Below, piece after piece: positions 51,167-58,912 of a DNA stretch of 64,000 nucleotides (position 1 is the stretch's first letter; every line of letters begins with the position of its first letter). The notes under the pieces are model-generated. The model was given only the letters and a program-made list of their open reading frames with translations. It had not been told where the DNA came from and ran no database searches. Source of the DNA: Paenibacillus uliginis N3/975 (GTDB lineage Bacteria; Bacillota; Bacilli; Paenibacillales; Paenibacillaceae). The stretch is from contig NZ_LT840184.1 of NCBI RefSeq assembly GCF_900177425.1, positions 2,108,238 to 2,172,237 on the forward strand. The letters run 5' to 3'. A program made the position numbers and the translations under genes.

Positions 51167-51622
51167 ATGAACTTGACACAGGAGCAGGGTCGTGTAAATA
51201 AACATGGGATGCCGACATTCAATACTCGTGAATTAATTATTCGTGAGGATATCATGGCTAAAGCAGAAGAACTTGCCGGATTAATCTCCACGAGTGAAGA
51301 AGTGAAGATGTTTCAACAGGCGGAAGAGAAAATCCGTAATCACGAGCGAGTTCAAGAATTAATTAAGACCATTAAGAAAAAACAAAAGGAAATTGTCGCT
51401 TTCGAGACTTTCAAGAATAATGACATGGTTGCAAAAATCGAGCGTGAAATCGAAGAGCTTCAAGACGAGATCGATGGCATTCCGCTCGTTGTGGAATTCC
51501 AGCAGAGTCAAAGCGATATTAACTATTTGTTGCAGTTGGTTGTATCTGTTATTCACGATACGGTTTCACAAAAAGTAAACGTAGAGACAGGCAAAGACAC
51601 ACCGCCGAGCAGCTGCGGATAA
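51167..51622 (+). CDS. ymcA: YmcA/RicA-family protein
   Basis: 151 residues. Helical YlbF/YmcA family: IMAKAEELAGLISTSEEVKMFQQAEEKI, then a coiled segment ending EIDGIPLVVEFQQSQSDIN. In B. subtilis YmcA forms the Ric complex with YlbF and YaaT, which binds iron-sulfur clusters and directs RNase Y to selected mRNAs and affects biofilm formation. A C-terminal cysteine (SSCG) could be a cluster ligand. ATG 51167 or TTG 51173 may start it. It follows miaB, as in Bacillus, and rny lies in the same window. Confidence 0.92.
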   Translation: MNLTQEQGRVNKHGMPTFNTRELIIREDIMAKAEELAGLISTSEEVKMFQQAEEKIRNHERVQELIKTIKKKQKEIVAFETFKNNDMVAKIEREIEELQDEIDGIPLVVEFQQSQSDINYLLQLVVSVIHDTVSQKVNVETGKDTPPSSCG

Positions 51623-51625
51623 GAG

Positions 51626-51654
51626 AGGTGCGGATTATCTTCCGCGCCTTTTCT
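51626..51654 (+). terminator. ymcA terminator
   Basis: AGGTGCGGA and TCCGCGCCT pair with one G-U around TTATCT, followed by TTTTC. Confidence 0.75.
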
Positions 51655-51705
51655 ATTGAAACACGCTCCAAAAAAGGAAATGCAGAAAAAATATCCAGGA
51701 ACACC

Positions 51706-51741
51706 TTGACATCGAATTTCAATATGTCATAATGATATTAT
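51706..51741 (+). promoter_or_regulatory. promoter and candidate operator of the NAD-salvage operon
   Basis: TTGACA (51706-51711) and CATAAT (51728-51733) are 16 bp apart. An inverted repeat ATAAT-GAT-ATTAT (51729-51741) covers the -10, a place where a repressor would block transcription. Confidence 0.55.
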
Positions 51742-51767
51742 CAAAATGAATAATAATGGTGATGAAT

Positions 51768-52541
51768 ATGACGGATAACGAACAGAAACCGAACAGTAAT
51801 ACGAAGAAATATAGAACACCGGACGGAGTTCCTGCAGATATCGTTATGTTTACACTGACGAAACGGGAACGTAAGACGGTGACTAAGACACTTCCTATTA
51901 GAGAACTTAAAGTCATGCTGATCCGGCGCAGATCATGGCCATGTGCTGGTATGTGGGCCTTACCTGGTGGATTTTGCCGCGAGAGTGAGTCTATTTATGA
52001 TGCGGCGAAGCGGGAGTTGAAGGAAGAGACCGGAGTGGACGGTGGACACCTCGAATATCTCGGCGTTTACAGCACTCCAGGTCGCGATCCGCGGGGCTGG
52101 ATAATCAGCCAGGCGTTTTATGCTCTTGTTGAGGAATGGATGCTTGAACACAGGCAGGCTGCTGATGATGCGGAAGAGGTAGGACTGTTTACCATCGAAG
52201 AAGCGCTTGAAGAGTTGGAACTTGCCTTCGACCACAGAGATATTATTTTGGACGCCTACCGAAAAATTCAACATCAGATGCTGCAGACCACAATTGCCAA
52301 ACAATTTCTACCCGAACATTTTACACTGAGCGAGCTGTACCAGGTTATTCAGACGGTGGTACCGGAATTTAAGGAACCTAACTTCATCCGTAAGATTACC
52401 TCCACACGAAGCCGACAAGGCATTTTGGAGGAGGTGCGGGATGAGAACGGTAAACCGCTAAACTCCAATCAATATTCCCAGCGTCCAGCCCAGCTGTACC
52501 GTTTTACAGATCATGCCCCTCTGCTTTCGATTTATACCTGA
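51768..52541 (+). CDS. Nudix protein with winged-helix tail, NrtR-like
   Basis: 257 residues. A complete Nudix box spans Gly68-Val90 (G-x5-E-x7-REL-x-EE-x-G-V), so hydrolase activity on ADP-ribose or a similar nucleotide is possible. The tail (about 175-250: HFTLSELYQVIQ, PNFIRKI, RPAQLYRF) matches the winged helix of NrtR, the Nudix-related regulator of NAD genes, which senses ADP-ribose. pncA and pncB follow directly. A regulator, an ADP-ribose hydrolase, or both are possible. ATG at 51768 is chosen because GGTGAT just upstream can serve as ribosome-binding site; the ATG at 51756 has none. Confidence 0.88.
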   Translation: MTDNEQKPNSNTKKYRTPDGVPADIVMFTLTKRERKTVTKTLPIRELKVMLIRRRSWPCAGMWALPGGFCRESESIYDAAKRELKEETGVDGGHLEYLGVYSTPGRDPRGWIISQAFYALVEEWMLEHRQAADDAEEVGLFTIEEALEELELAFDHRDIILDAYRKIQHQMLQTTIAKQFLPEHFTLSELYQVIQTVVPEFKEPNFIRKITSTRSRQGILEEVRDENGKPLNSNQYSQRPAQLYRFTDHAPLLSIYT

Positions 52542-52581
52542 TGATGTCTTGATATGACTAAAATCAAAGGGAGTGAACGGA

Positions 52582-53130
52582 ATGAAAGCGTTGATTGTTA
52601 TTGACTTTACGAATGATTTTGTTGACGGTAGTCTTCCTGTAGGCGAACCAGCAGTAGAGATTCAGCATACCGTAGCTGAGTTGACCAAGCGGTATGCTGA
52701 CCGTGGGGATTTTGTCGTGATGGCCGTAGATCTGCACGAAGAAGGAGATCCTTATCACCCTGAGGTGAAGCTGTTTCCTCCTCATAACATTAGAAACACT
52801 CGCGGACGTCATTTATATGGCGAGCTTGAGGAAGCGTACGAGTCTCGTAAGGACGTTATTTACTGGATGGATAAGACCCGTTACAGTGCTTTTTGTGGAA
52901 CGGATCTCGACATTAAGCTGCGGGAGCGTGGCATAACGGAGGTTCATTTAATTGGGGTCTGTACGGATATTTGTGTGCTGCATACGGCAGTTGACGCATA
53001 TAACCGCGGGTATTCCCTCAAGATATATGAAGATGCGGTTGCAAGTTTTAATCCGGAAGGTCACCAATGGGCACTCAGTCATTTTAAAGGCAGTCTGGGT
53101 GCGGAAGTCGTTCGGAGTGAACATAAATGA
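52582..53130 (+). CDS. pncA: nicotinamidase
   Basis: 182 residues of the isochorismatase-like cysteine hydrolase fold. The catalytic triad Asp8 (VIDFTNDF), Lys98 (MDKTRYSAF) and Cys131 (CTDICVLHT) is complete, and the metal site DLHEEGDPYH near residues 50-59 is of nicotinamidase type. It converts nicotinamide to nicotinate, the substrate of the next gene's product. ATG at 52582 follows AAAGGGAG. A hairpin ATCCGGC/GCCGGAT lies between its stop and pncB. Confidence 0.94.
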   Translation: MKALIVIDFTNDFVDGSLPVGEPAVEIQHTVAELTKRYADRGDFVVMAVDLHEEGDPYHPEVKLFPPHNIRNTRGRHLYGELEEAYESRKDVIYWMDKTRYSAFCGTDLDIKLRERGITEVHLIGVCTDICVLHTAVDAYNRGYSLKIYEDAVASFNPEGHQWALSHFKGSLGAEVVRSEHK

Positions 53131-53179
53131 CAGCTTGAGGAATCCGGCATGTCTGGCCGGATGACAGGAGGAGGAACAT

Positions 53180-54649
53180 ATGATGACAGCAGGACTGGCT
53201 TTGCATACCGACAAATATCAAATAAATATGATGTATGCACATTGGATTAATGGTTCCCACCATACCAAAGCGGTATTTGAAGCCTATTTCCGGAAACTGC
53301 CCTTTGGCAACGGCTACGCTGTATTTGCAGGCCTTGAACGAATCGTAAATTATATTGAAGGACTTCATTTCACAGAAGAAGACATCTTCTACCTCTCCAA
53401 ACAGGAAGAGAAATATGACAAGGCTTTTCTGGATGAACTGCGTCGCTTCCGGTTTGGAGGCAGTATTCATGCCATGAAAGAAGGTGCACTCGTATTCCCG
53501 AATGAGCCCTTAATTACTGTGGAAGGTACCATATTTGAAACCCAGCTTGTCGAAACAGCGATACTTAACTTCATGAACTTTCAAACGTTGATCGCAACGA
53601 AAGCTTCCCGAATCCGTCAGGTGGCAGGTAATGATATTTTGCTGGAGTTTGGTACACGCCGGGCTCAGGAAGCAGACGCTGCGGTCTGGGGAGCAAGAGC
53701 GGCCTATTTAGCCGGATTCCATGCCACTTCCAATATGCTCGCAGGTGAAAAGTTCGGAATTCCGACGAAAGGTACTCATGCGCATTCATGGGTTCAAACG
53801 TTCCGCAGTGAACAGGAGGCCTTTGACATTTTTGCCAAGGTGATGCCGGATCAGGTGACTCTCTTGGTTGATACCTATGATACATTGGGGAGCGGTGTTC
53901 CCCATGCCATTATGACAGCGAAAAAGCTGGAAGCGCAAGGCAAGCGGATGAATGCCATTCGCCTCGATAGCGGCGACTTGGCTTACTTGTCCATTCAGGC
54001 ACGTAAAATGCTAGATGATGCCGGACTCCATTATGTTCAAATTGTTGCATCGAATGATCTGGATGAAGGTACGATCCTTGATCTAAAGGCACAAGGAGCT
54101 CGGATTGATACTTGGGGCGTAGGCACACAGCTTATCACTGCTGCGGACCAGCCGGCGCTTGGTGGAGTATATAAACTGGTGGAACGTGAAGTAGATGGTG
54201 TTATGGTACCGACAATCAAGATCTCCGGAAATCCTGAAAAGGTGTCGACACCAGGGAAAAAAGATGTGTATCGTATTGTTTCCAAGGGTAGCGGTAAAGC
54301 AATTGCTGATTATATCAGCTTTCCTGAAGAAAAAATGCCGCCGGAAAACGGAAAGTTAAAACTCTTTAATCCGCTACATCCTTATATGCGCAAAAACGTG
54401 CGAGATTTTGATGCTGTTCCTTTGCTTGCACCTATTTACGACAATGGAGAGCTGGTCTATGAGCTTCCAACCTTGGAAGAAATTCGTGCTTACCACAACA
54501 GCCAGTTGAACCAGTTCTGGCCGGAATATTTGCGAAAGCTCAACCCGGAGATTTACCGTGTCAATCTGAGTGAGGCTGTATGGGAAATGAAGCAAAAGCT
54601 CATCGCGGAGTATATGGAAGAACATCAAGAAGAAAATCACGACGATTAA
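53180..54649 (+). CDS. pncB: nicotinate phosphoribosyltransferase
   Basis: 489 residues. Joins nicotinate to PRPP, giving nicotinate mononucleotide for NAD salvage. Family blocks include TDKYQINMMYAHW, FGTRRAQEADAAVWGARAAYLAGF near 157, THAHSWVQ near 197, and IRLDSGDLAYLS near 260 with the phosphate-binding region. ATG at 53180 (or 53183) follows GGAGGAGG. It is 49 bp after pncA and ends the salvage operon with a strong terminator. Confidence 0.96.
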   Translation: MMTAGLALHTDKYQINMMYAHWINGSHHTKAVFEAYFRKLPFGNGYAVFAGLERIVNYIEGLHFTEEDIFYLSKQEEKYDKAFLDELRRFRFGGSIHAMKEGALVFPNEPLITVEGTIFETQLVETAILNFMNFQTLIATKASRIRQVAGNDILLEFGTRRAQEADAAVWGARAAYLAGFHATSNMLAGEKFGIPTKGTHAHSWVQTFRSEQEAFDIFAKVMPDQVTLLVDTYDTLGSGVPHAIMTAKKLEAQGKRMNAIRLDSGDLAYLSIQARKMLDDAGLHYVQIVASNDLDEGTILDLKAQGARIDTWGVGTQLITAADQPALGGVYKLVEREVDGVMVPTIKISGNPEKVSTPGKKDVYRIVSKGSGKAIADYISFPEEKMPPENGKLKLFNPLHPYMRKNVRDFDAVPLLAPIYDNGELVYELPTLEEIRAYHNSQLNQFWPEYLRKLNPEIYRVNLSEAVWEMKQKLIAEYMEEHQEENHDD

Positions 54650-54690
54650 ATTCAGATAGTGATTTAGGATTGTAAGCAAATCATATGCTA

Positions 54691-54730
54691 ATGGCAGGTC
54701 AAGACAGCAGCTCTTGGCCTGCCATTTTTG
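54691..54730 (+). terminator. pncB terminator
   Basis: ATGGCAGG-CAAGA and CTTGG-CCTGCCAT pair, followed by TTTTG. Confidence 0.85.
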
Positions 54731-54874
54731 ATTGGAAGACACAATTATTTCTCGGGAAAGCGCAGGAGATGTCAAAAGGTCCTACATAATCACACGCTTC
54801 GACAATGGACTTTTTTAATAGCGATGGGATCGGGTAGTATTTATCATAGAATGGTGAAAGAAAGGGGTAAAACT

Positions 54875-55897
54875 ATGAATGCAGACACAATATTTCAGGC
54901 GTTTGTTGTCCGTAATGATGATCAGGGTTTTCGTAGCGGCGTAGAAGACTGGCGTATGGATCAGTTGCCGGAAGGGGATGTAACCATACGTGTTCTGTAT
55001 AGCGGTGTCAATTACAAGGATGGCCTTGCCAGCACTCCGGAAGGAAGGATCGTCAGAAGGTATCCGTTTATTCCGGGGATCGATCTGGCGGGAACGGTAG
55101 TGGAATCATCTCATCCGTCTTTTAAAGAAGGTGATGAGGTACTCTGTACCGGCTATGAGCTGGGGGTTTCTCATGAAGGAGGATATAGCCAGTACGCACG
55201 AGTTAAAGGAGACTGGCTGCTGCCGTTGCCAAAGGGGCTTAGCCATAAAGAAGCGATGGGTATCGGTACGGCCGGTTTCACTGCCGCTCTATCGGCAGCC
55301 AGTCTGCTTCTGAACGGCGTTCAACCCTCGGATGGACCGGTCCTGGTTGCGGGTGCGTCAGGTGGCGTAGGGAGCTTCTCGGTGTCTATTATGTCTAAGT
55401 TAGGATTTGAAGTAGTTGCATCTACCGGCAAAATTTCTTCTCAAGGAGATTGGTTGAGAGGAATTGGCGCTCATACGGTTATATCGCGGGACGAAACGTC
55501 AGCGGAGTCAAGGGGCGTGCTCGCTGCTGAAAAATGGGCTGCTGTAATTGATCCGGTTGGCGGCGCTCAGTTAACAGGACTGTTGAAACACGTCAAATAC
55601 GGTGGTGCAATTGCACTCTCCGGTTTAACAGGCGGTGGTGACTTTGCGGCTACGGTATATCCGTTTATATTGAGAGGCGTAAAGCTTTTGGGCATTGACT
55701 CCGTCTTTTGTCCGATGAACATACGTAAGGAAATATGGAGCAAACTGGCCGGTGAATGGAAACCTGATACGGCGCTGAAGTCAGGGATACATGTGCATCC
55801 TCTACATGAGCTTCCGGAAATATTAGCCAATATACTGAAAGGCGGGGCGACCGGCCGAAGTATTATATCTCTCTTCGAAGAATCTGAAGTCGAATAA
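54875..55897 (+). CDS. zinc-free medium-chain dehydrogenase, YhdH/acrylyl-CoA reductase type
   Basis: 340 residues of the MDR superfamily, quinone-oxidoreductase branch. The substrate domain has VTIRVLYSGVNYKDGLA near residue 33 and PFIPGIDLAGTV near 63; the NADPH domain has VAGASGGVGSFSVSI near 157. The zinc-binding cysteines and histidine of alcohol dehydrogenases are absent. The nearest family I can name is YhdH/AcuI, which reduces acrylyl-CoA or quinones. ATG at 54875 follows GAAAGGGG; the longer frame from 54728 begins inside the pncB terminator. Confidence 0.9.
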   Translation: MNADTIFQAFVVRNDDQGFRSGVEDWRMDQLPEGDVTIRVLYSGVNYKDGLASTPEGRIVRRYPFIPGIDLAGTVVESSHPSFKEGDEVLCTGYELGVSHEGGYSQYARVKGDWLLPLPKGLSHKEAMGIGTAGFTAALSAASLLLNGVQPSDGPVLVAGASGGVGSFSVSIMSKLGFEVVASTGKISSQGDWLRGIGAHTVISRDETSAESRGVLAAEKWAAVIDPVGGAQLTGLLKHVKYGGAIALSGLTGGGDFAATVYPFILRGVKLLGIDSVFCPMNIRKEIWSKLAGEWKPDTALKSGIHVHPLHELPEILANILKGGATGRSIISLFEESEVE

Positions 55898-55971
55898 TCA
55901 GCTTCTCCGTCAGGCATTCTATTCCTAAGACGTCATGCAGGCTTTGCGTGACTGGAAAGGATGGATGAAGC

Positions 55972-56502
55972 TTGGTGAATCGATGGGCGATAGGGCTGCT
56001 TTCATTTTCTTTGCTGGCTGTAATCATGGGATGTACGAGAGATGCAGCCAAAGAAGAAATGAAGAAATATAACATGCAAGCGTATCAGGAAGGGAATAAA
56101 GAGGCAAAAACGGAAGGATCCGGACTTAACGGGCAGCTTCTGAATACGATGAAGGATTTATTTAAGGACCATAATATTCGTCTGACAAATGACACGTATG
56201 CAGAAGATGATGCTGGAAACATGTCGTACCTATACCGAATGAATGATGACTCTAGCCAGTTAATTACAGTGCACATCTTTACAGATGAACAGGCAAGAAT
56301 TAATGGCATTAAAGAATTATATGGTGCTGGCGGACTGAACGAAACCGGAACAATGGATAATATGATTTTCACGCAACGTGAGGCCGCGCTGGTATATACA
56401 TCGGCAGGAAAAAAGAAAGACCAATACACGGAGCAAGTGAAAAAAGTAGCTGCTGACGTGCTTAACCAACTGCCACGTCGATCCAATGACAAACCCAAAT
56501 GA
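55972..56502 (+). CDS. predicted lipoprotein, unknown function
   Basis: 176 residues. A signal peptide (RWAIGLLSFSLLAV) ends with IMGC, giving lipidated Cys21; methionine at -2 makes the lipobox slightly unusual. The mature part is charged and helical (AAKEEMKKYNMQAYQEGNKEA), then a small beta region (MSYLYRMNDDSSQLITVHIFTDE). No family recognised. TTG at 55972 or GTG at 55975 could start it; the ribosome-binding site is weak. It is convergent with moaB, separated by one terminator. Confidence 0.75.
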   Translation: MVNRWAIGLLSFSLLAVIMGCTRDAAKEEMKKYNMQAYQEGNKEAKTEGSGLNGQLLNTMKDLFKDHNIRLTNDTYAEDDAGNMSYLYRMNDDSSQLITVHIFTDEQARINGIKELYGAGGLNETGTMDNMIFTQREAALVYTSAGKKKDQYTEQVKKVAADVLNQLPRRSNDKPK

Positions 56503-56514
56503 ATACACTGAAAT

Positions 56515-56557
56515 AAAGGCGGGCAACTGAGGTTAATCAGTGCTCGCCTTTTTATAT
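56515..56557 (+). terminator. terminator between the lipoprotein gene and moaB
   Basis: AAGGCGGGCA-ACTGA and TCAGT-GCTCGCCTT pair around GGTTAA with one bulge and a mismatch, followed by TTTATA. It may serve the plus-strand gene. Confidence 0.65.
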
Positions 56558-56591
56558 ATACATCAATTCTGTCTATTCGGAACTTTGTTTT

Positions 56592-57107
56592 TCATCGCTG
56601 CTTGTTCATCTCTCGTACGACATGCCGAAGCTCTGGCAGAAGGATTCGCTCCATCGCAAGCCGGACAGCTCCACGTGAACCAGGCATGGAAAAGACAGCT
56701 GTGTTACCGACCGTTCCACCGATGGCGCGGCTCAGGATTGCGGCAGCCCCGATCTCTTCAAAGCTTAAATAGCGGAAAATCTCGCCAAACCCACTCAATT
56801 CTTTGTCGAGCAAGGATGACACCGCCTCATAAGTACTATCACGGTTGGAGATTCCTGTTCCCCCGGTTAATAGAAGAGCCTCAACTGTCGGATTGCTGGA
56901 GGCCTCATAGATCAACTCACGTATAGCATCATAGTCATCCTTCACAATGATATGTTTAACTACGCTATAACCAGCTTCTTCAAGGGAAGTTTTTATCAAT
57001 TGCCCGCTCTCGTCAGTTTCGGGCGTTCTTGTATCGGATACCGTAACAATCATGCACGAAATAGTCTCAGGTGATTGCTGGCGATGTTCATCTACAGAGT
57101 TCATCAT
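56592..57107 (-). CDS. moaB: molybdenum cofactor protein MoaB
   Basis: 171 residues on the minus strand, the only convincing gene there. The MogA/MoaB fold is clear: MIVTVSDTRTPETDESGQLI near residue 19, LLLTGGTGIS near residue 79 and FSMPGSRGAVRLAM near residue 144. It adenylates molybdopterin before metal insertion. The start is ATG at 57107 with TTGGAG upstream on the minus strand. No other molybdenum cofactor genes are in the window. It is divergent from the CobW gene with a 121-bp gap. Confidence 0.93.
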   Translation of the reverse strand: MMNSVDEHRQQSPETISCMIVTVSDTRTPETDESGQLIKTSLEEAGYSVVKHIIVKDDYDAIRELIYEASSNPTVEALLLTGGTGISNRDSTYEAVSSLLDKELSGFGEIFRYLSFEEIGAAAILSRAIGGTVGNTAVFSMPGSRGAVRLAMERILLPELRHVVREMNKQR

Positions 57108-57179
57108 GTATACAACTCCAATCTTTTAAACTTTTGATTTTTCGTTAAGTCTACCCGCTTCCTTGCTGACAGAAGCTTA

Positions 57180-57192
57180 AGTGTAGTACACT
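57180..57192 (+). promoter_or_regulatory. 13-bp palindrome upstream of the CobW gene
   Basis: AGTGTA-G-TACACT is a perfect 6-1-6 inverted repeat. It overlaps a possible -10 (TACACT) whose -35 would be TTGCTG, so it could be an operator in the moaB/CobW divergent region. Confidence 0.4.
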
Positions 57193-57228
57193 CGCTAACA
57201 TAGAGCATTGCAGAAAGGACGATTACAT

Positions 57229-58239
57229 ATGAAAAACGGAGTTACACCCATATATATATTATCAGGTTTTTTAGGCAGTGGTAAAACAACCCTGTTATCG
57301 AGGATGATAGCATACTGGAAACAGCAGGGATTAAAGCCTGCTATCGTGATGAATGAGATCGGCGAAGTAAATATAGATGGAATGATTGCTGGAGAGGATG
57401 TACCAACCGCAGAAATGCTAAGTGGCTGTATATGCTGTTCAATCCGAGCTGACCTGTCTTCAGAGATTGCAATGCTGATTCAGAACGAGAAGCCTGATGT
57501 CATCGTCATTGAGGCTACAGGGGCAGCCAATCCTATGGAAATTCTCGATGCAGTCGCTGAAGCATCACTGTATATCAAAATTGATGTTAAAAATTTGATC
57601 ACCGTAGTAGATTCCGCACATCTTCTTCACTTGCATGAAGTGCAGAAAGGGAAGACATACCGTCTGATGCAAGAGCAGATTCGCTGTGCTTCAACATTGA
57701 TCCTAAACAAAATAGATCGGATTAGCGAAGAAGAACAGCAGGAGGCGGCCCGGATTGTACGAGGATGGAACGCTGTTGCATCCATACTTCCTGCTGTACG
57801 CTGTGATGTAAACCCGGATGTGCTTCTCAAGGAAGTATCGGTTATAGCAAAAGATCGAAATTCTGATAATCGAACAGATACTGAAGTCACTGAGAAACAT
57901 CACGCCCCTGATAACGAGCACAATCATGACCATACACATGATCACGTTATGTCATTCACCTATTATTTTAAGGGACCCGTCAATAGTAATGATTTTGAAG
58001 CTTTTGTAGCCGGTCTTCCGAGAGAAATATATCGTGCCAAGGGGATCTTAACATTTAGCGATACGGCCAGTCGGTTCCTTTTCCAATATGCATATCGAGA
58101 ATCCGATTTCATGAAGATCAATCCTCAAGGTCAACTGTCTGATGTGGTCGTGTTTATCGGTGAGCATTTCAGCAAGACATGGATTAAAGAACAATTAGTT
58201 GAGTTGGAAGCAAAAGCGACCTCACAGGGATCAAGATAG
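57229..58239 (+). CDS. CobW/P47K family GTPase, putative metal chaperone
   Basis: 336 residues of the G3E family. Walker A GFLGSGKT is at 13-20, the metal-binding GCICC motif has Cys67, Cys69 and Cys70, and LILNKID near residue 160 gives guanine specificity. A histidine-rich stretch (HNHDHTHDH, about residue 232) and a C-terminal CobW_C domain follow. Family members deliver zinc or cobalt to target proteins. The gene is followed 75 bp later by a copper-storage protein, so a role in metal homeostasis is likely; which metal is not known. ATG at 57229 follows AAAGGACG. Confidence 0.92.
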   Translation: MKNGVTPIYILSGFLGSGKTTLLSRMIAYWKQQGLKPAIVMNEIGEVNIDGMIAGEDVPTAEMLSGCICCSIRADLSSEIAMLIQNEKPDVIVIEATGAANPMEILDAVAEASLYIKIDVKNLITVVDSAHLLHLHEVQKGKTYRLMQEQIRCASTLILNKIDRISEEEQQEAARIVRGWNAVASILPAVRCDVNPDVLLKEVSVIAKDRNSDNRTDTEVTEKHHAPDNEHNHDHTHDHVMSFTYYFKGPVNSNDFEAFVAGLPREIYRAKGILTFSDTASRFLFQYAYRESDFMKINPQGQLSDVVVFIGEHFSKTWIKEQLVELEAKATSQGSR

Positions 58240-58314
58240 AAGTGATTGGTTCAGCCAGCAGCCAAATGGTTTAATACAATGACAGAGCGAAATCGTGCCT
58301 AGGAGGTTTACGTA

Positions 58315-58653
58315 ATGAATAACGAACTACAATATAAAGATTGTATTGAAGCTTGTCACCAAACCATGAATGCATGTAATGTGTGCTACGTCTCCTGTCT
58401 AAAAGAATATGATATCGCCATGCTGCGTGATTGTATTACTCTAACCCGGGAATGTGCGGGCATCTGTTCTTTTGCAGCTGAAGCTATGACCCGAATGAGC
58501 CCATATGTTGCTGATATTTGTGCTCTTTGCATTAAGATGTGCGAGTCTTGCGCGGATGAATGTGAGAAACAAATGCAGGATCACTGTAAACATTGTGCAG
58601 AAGTTTGCCGAAAATGTGCTCAGATATGCCGTGGAATGTGTTACGTTGCTTAA
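58315..58653 (+). CDS. csp3: cytosolic copper storage protein Csp3-like
   Basis: 112 residues with 19 cysteines (10, 14, 21, 24, 28, 40, 47, 51, 69, 72, 76, 79, 83, 91, 94, 98, 101, 105, 109), spaced i/i+3/i+4/i+7 so that they line the inside of a four-helix bundle. This is the Csp3 (DUF326) pattern; such tetramers hold many Cu(I) ions per chain. No signal peptide, so cytoplasmic, unlike Csp1. ATG at 58315 follows AGGAGG. Two terminators follow it. Confidence 0.93.
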   Translation: MNNELQYKDCIEACHQTMNACNVCYVSCLKEYDIAMLRDCITLTRECAGICSFAAEAMTRMSPYVADICALCIKMCESCADECEKQMQDHCKHCAEVCRKCAQICRGMCYVA

Positions 58654-58673
58654 ATAACCATATACTGTCATTG

Positions 58674-58730
58674 AACAGCCTTATGATAGACTGCCAATTC
58701 GGCATTCTGCTCATCGGGCTGTTTTTAAGA
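58674..58730 (+). terminator. first terminator after csp3
   Basis: AACAGCC (58674-58680) pairs with GGCTGTT (58719-58725) over a long loop, followed by TTTAAG. Confidence 0.5.
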
Positions 58731-58749
58731 AAAATGAATTACATACGTT

Positions 58750-58795
58750 ACCGTTCAATAGCGATAGATGTTCGCTATTGAGCGGTTTTTTTATT
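58750..58795 (+). terminator. second, strong terminator after csp3
   Basis: ACCGTTCAATAGCGA and TCGCTATTGAGCGGT pair over 15 bp with one G-U around TAGATGT, followed by six T. Confidence 0.93.
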
Positions 58796-58848
58796 GTTGA
58801 AATATGCAATGCTGGACTGAATGGACTGATATCTGATGAAGATCCGGT

Positions 58849-58878
58849 TTGAAAATGGAGTGAAAGGGATAATATAAG
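58849..58878 (+). promoter_or_regulatory. candidate promoter of the OPT cluster
   Basis: TTGAAA (58849-58854), an 18-bp spacer and TATAAG (58873-58878), 35 bp before the OPT start codon. Confidence 0.4.
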
Positions 58879-58912
58879 GGATGCTTTTCTAACGAAGAGA
58901 GGAGATTACGGG

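Noticed and set aside
54728..54874. N-terminal extension of the quinone-reductase-like gene
   Set aside because: It begins inside the pncB terminator and lacks homology; ATG 54875 has a good ribosome-binding site and the family N-terminus.
58804..58836. Short precursor peptide ORF (10 codons) ahead of the OPT gene
   Set aside because: No ribosome-binding site, only ten residues, and it lies upstream of the predicted promoter.
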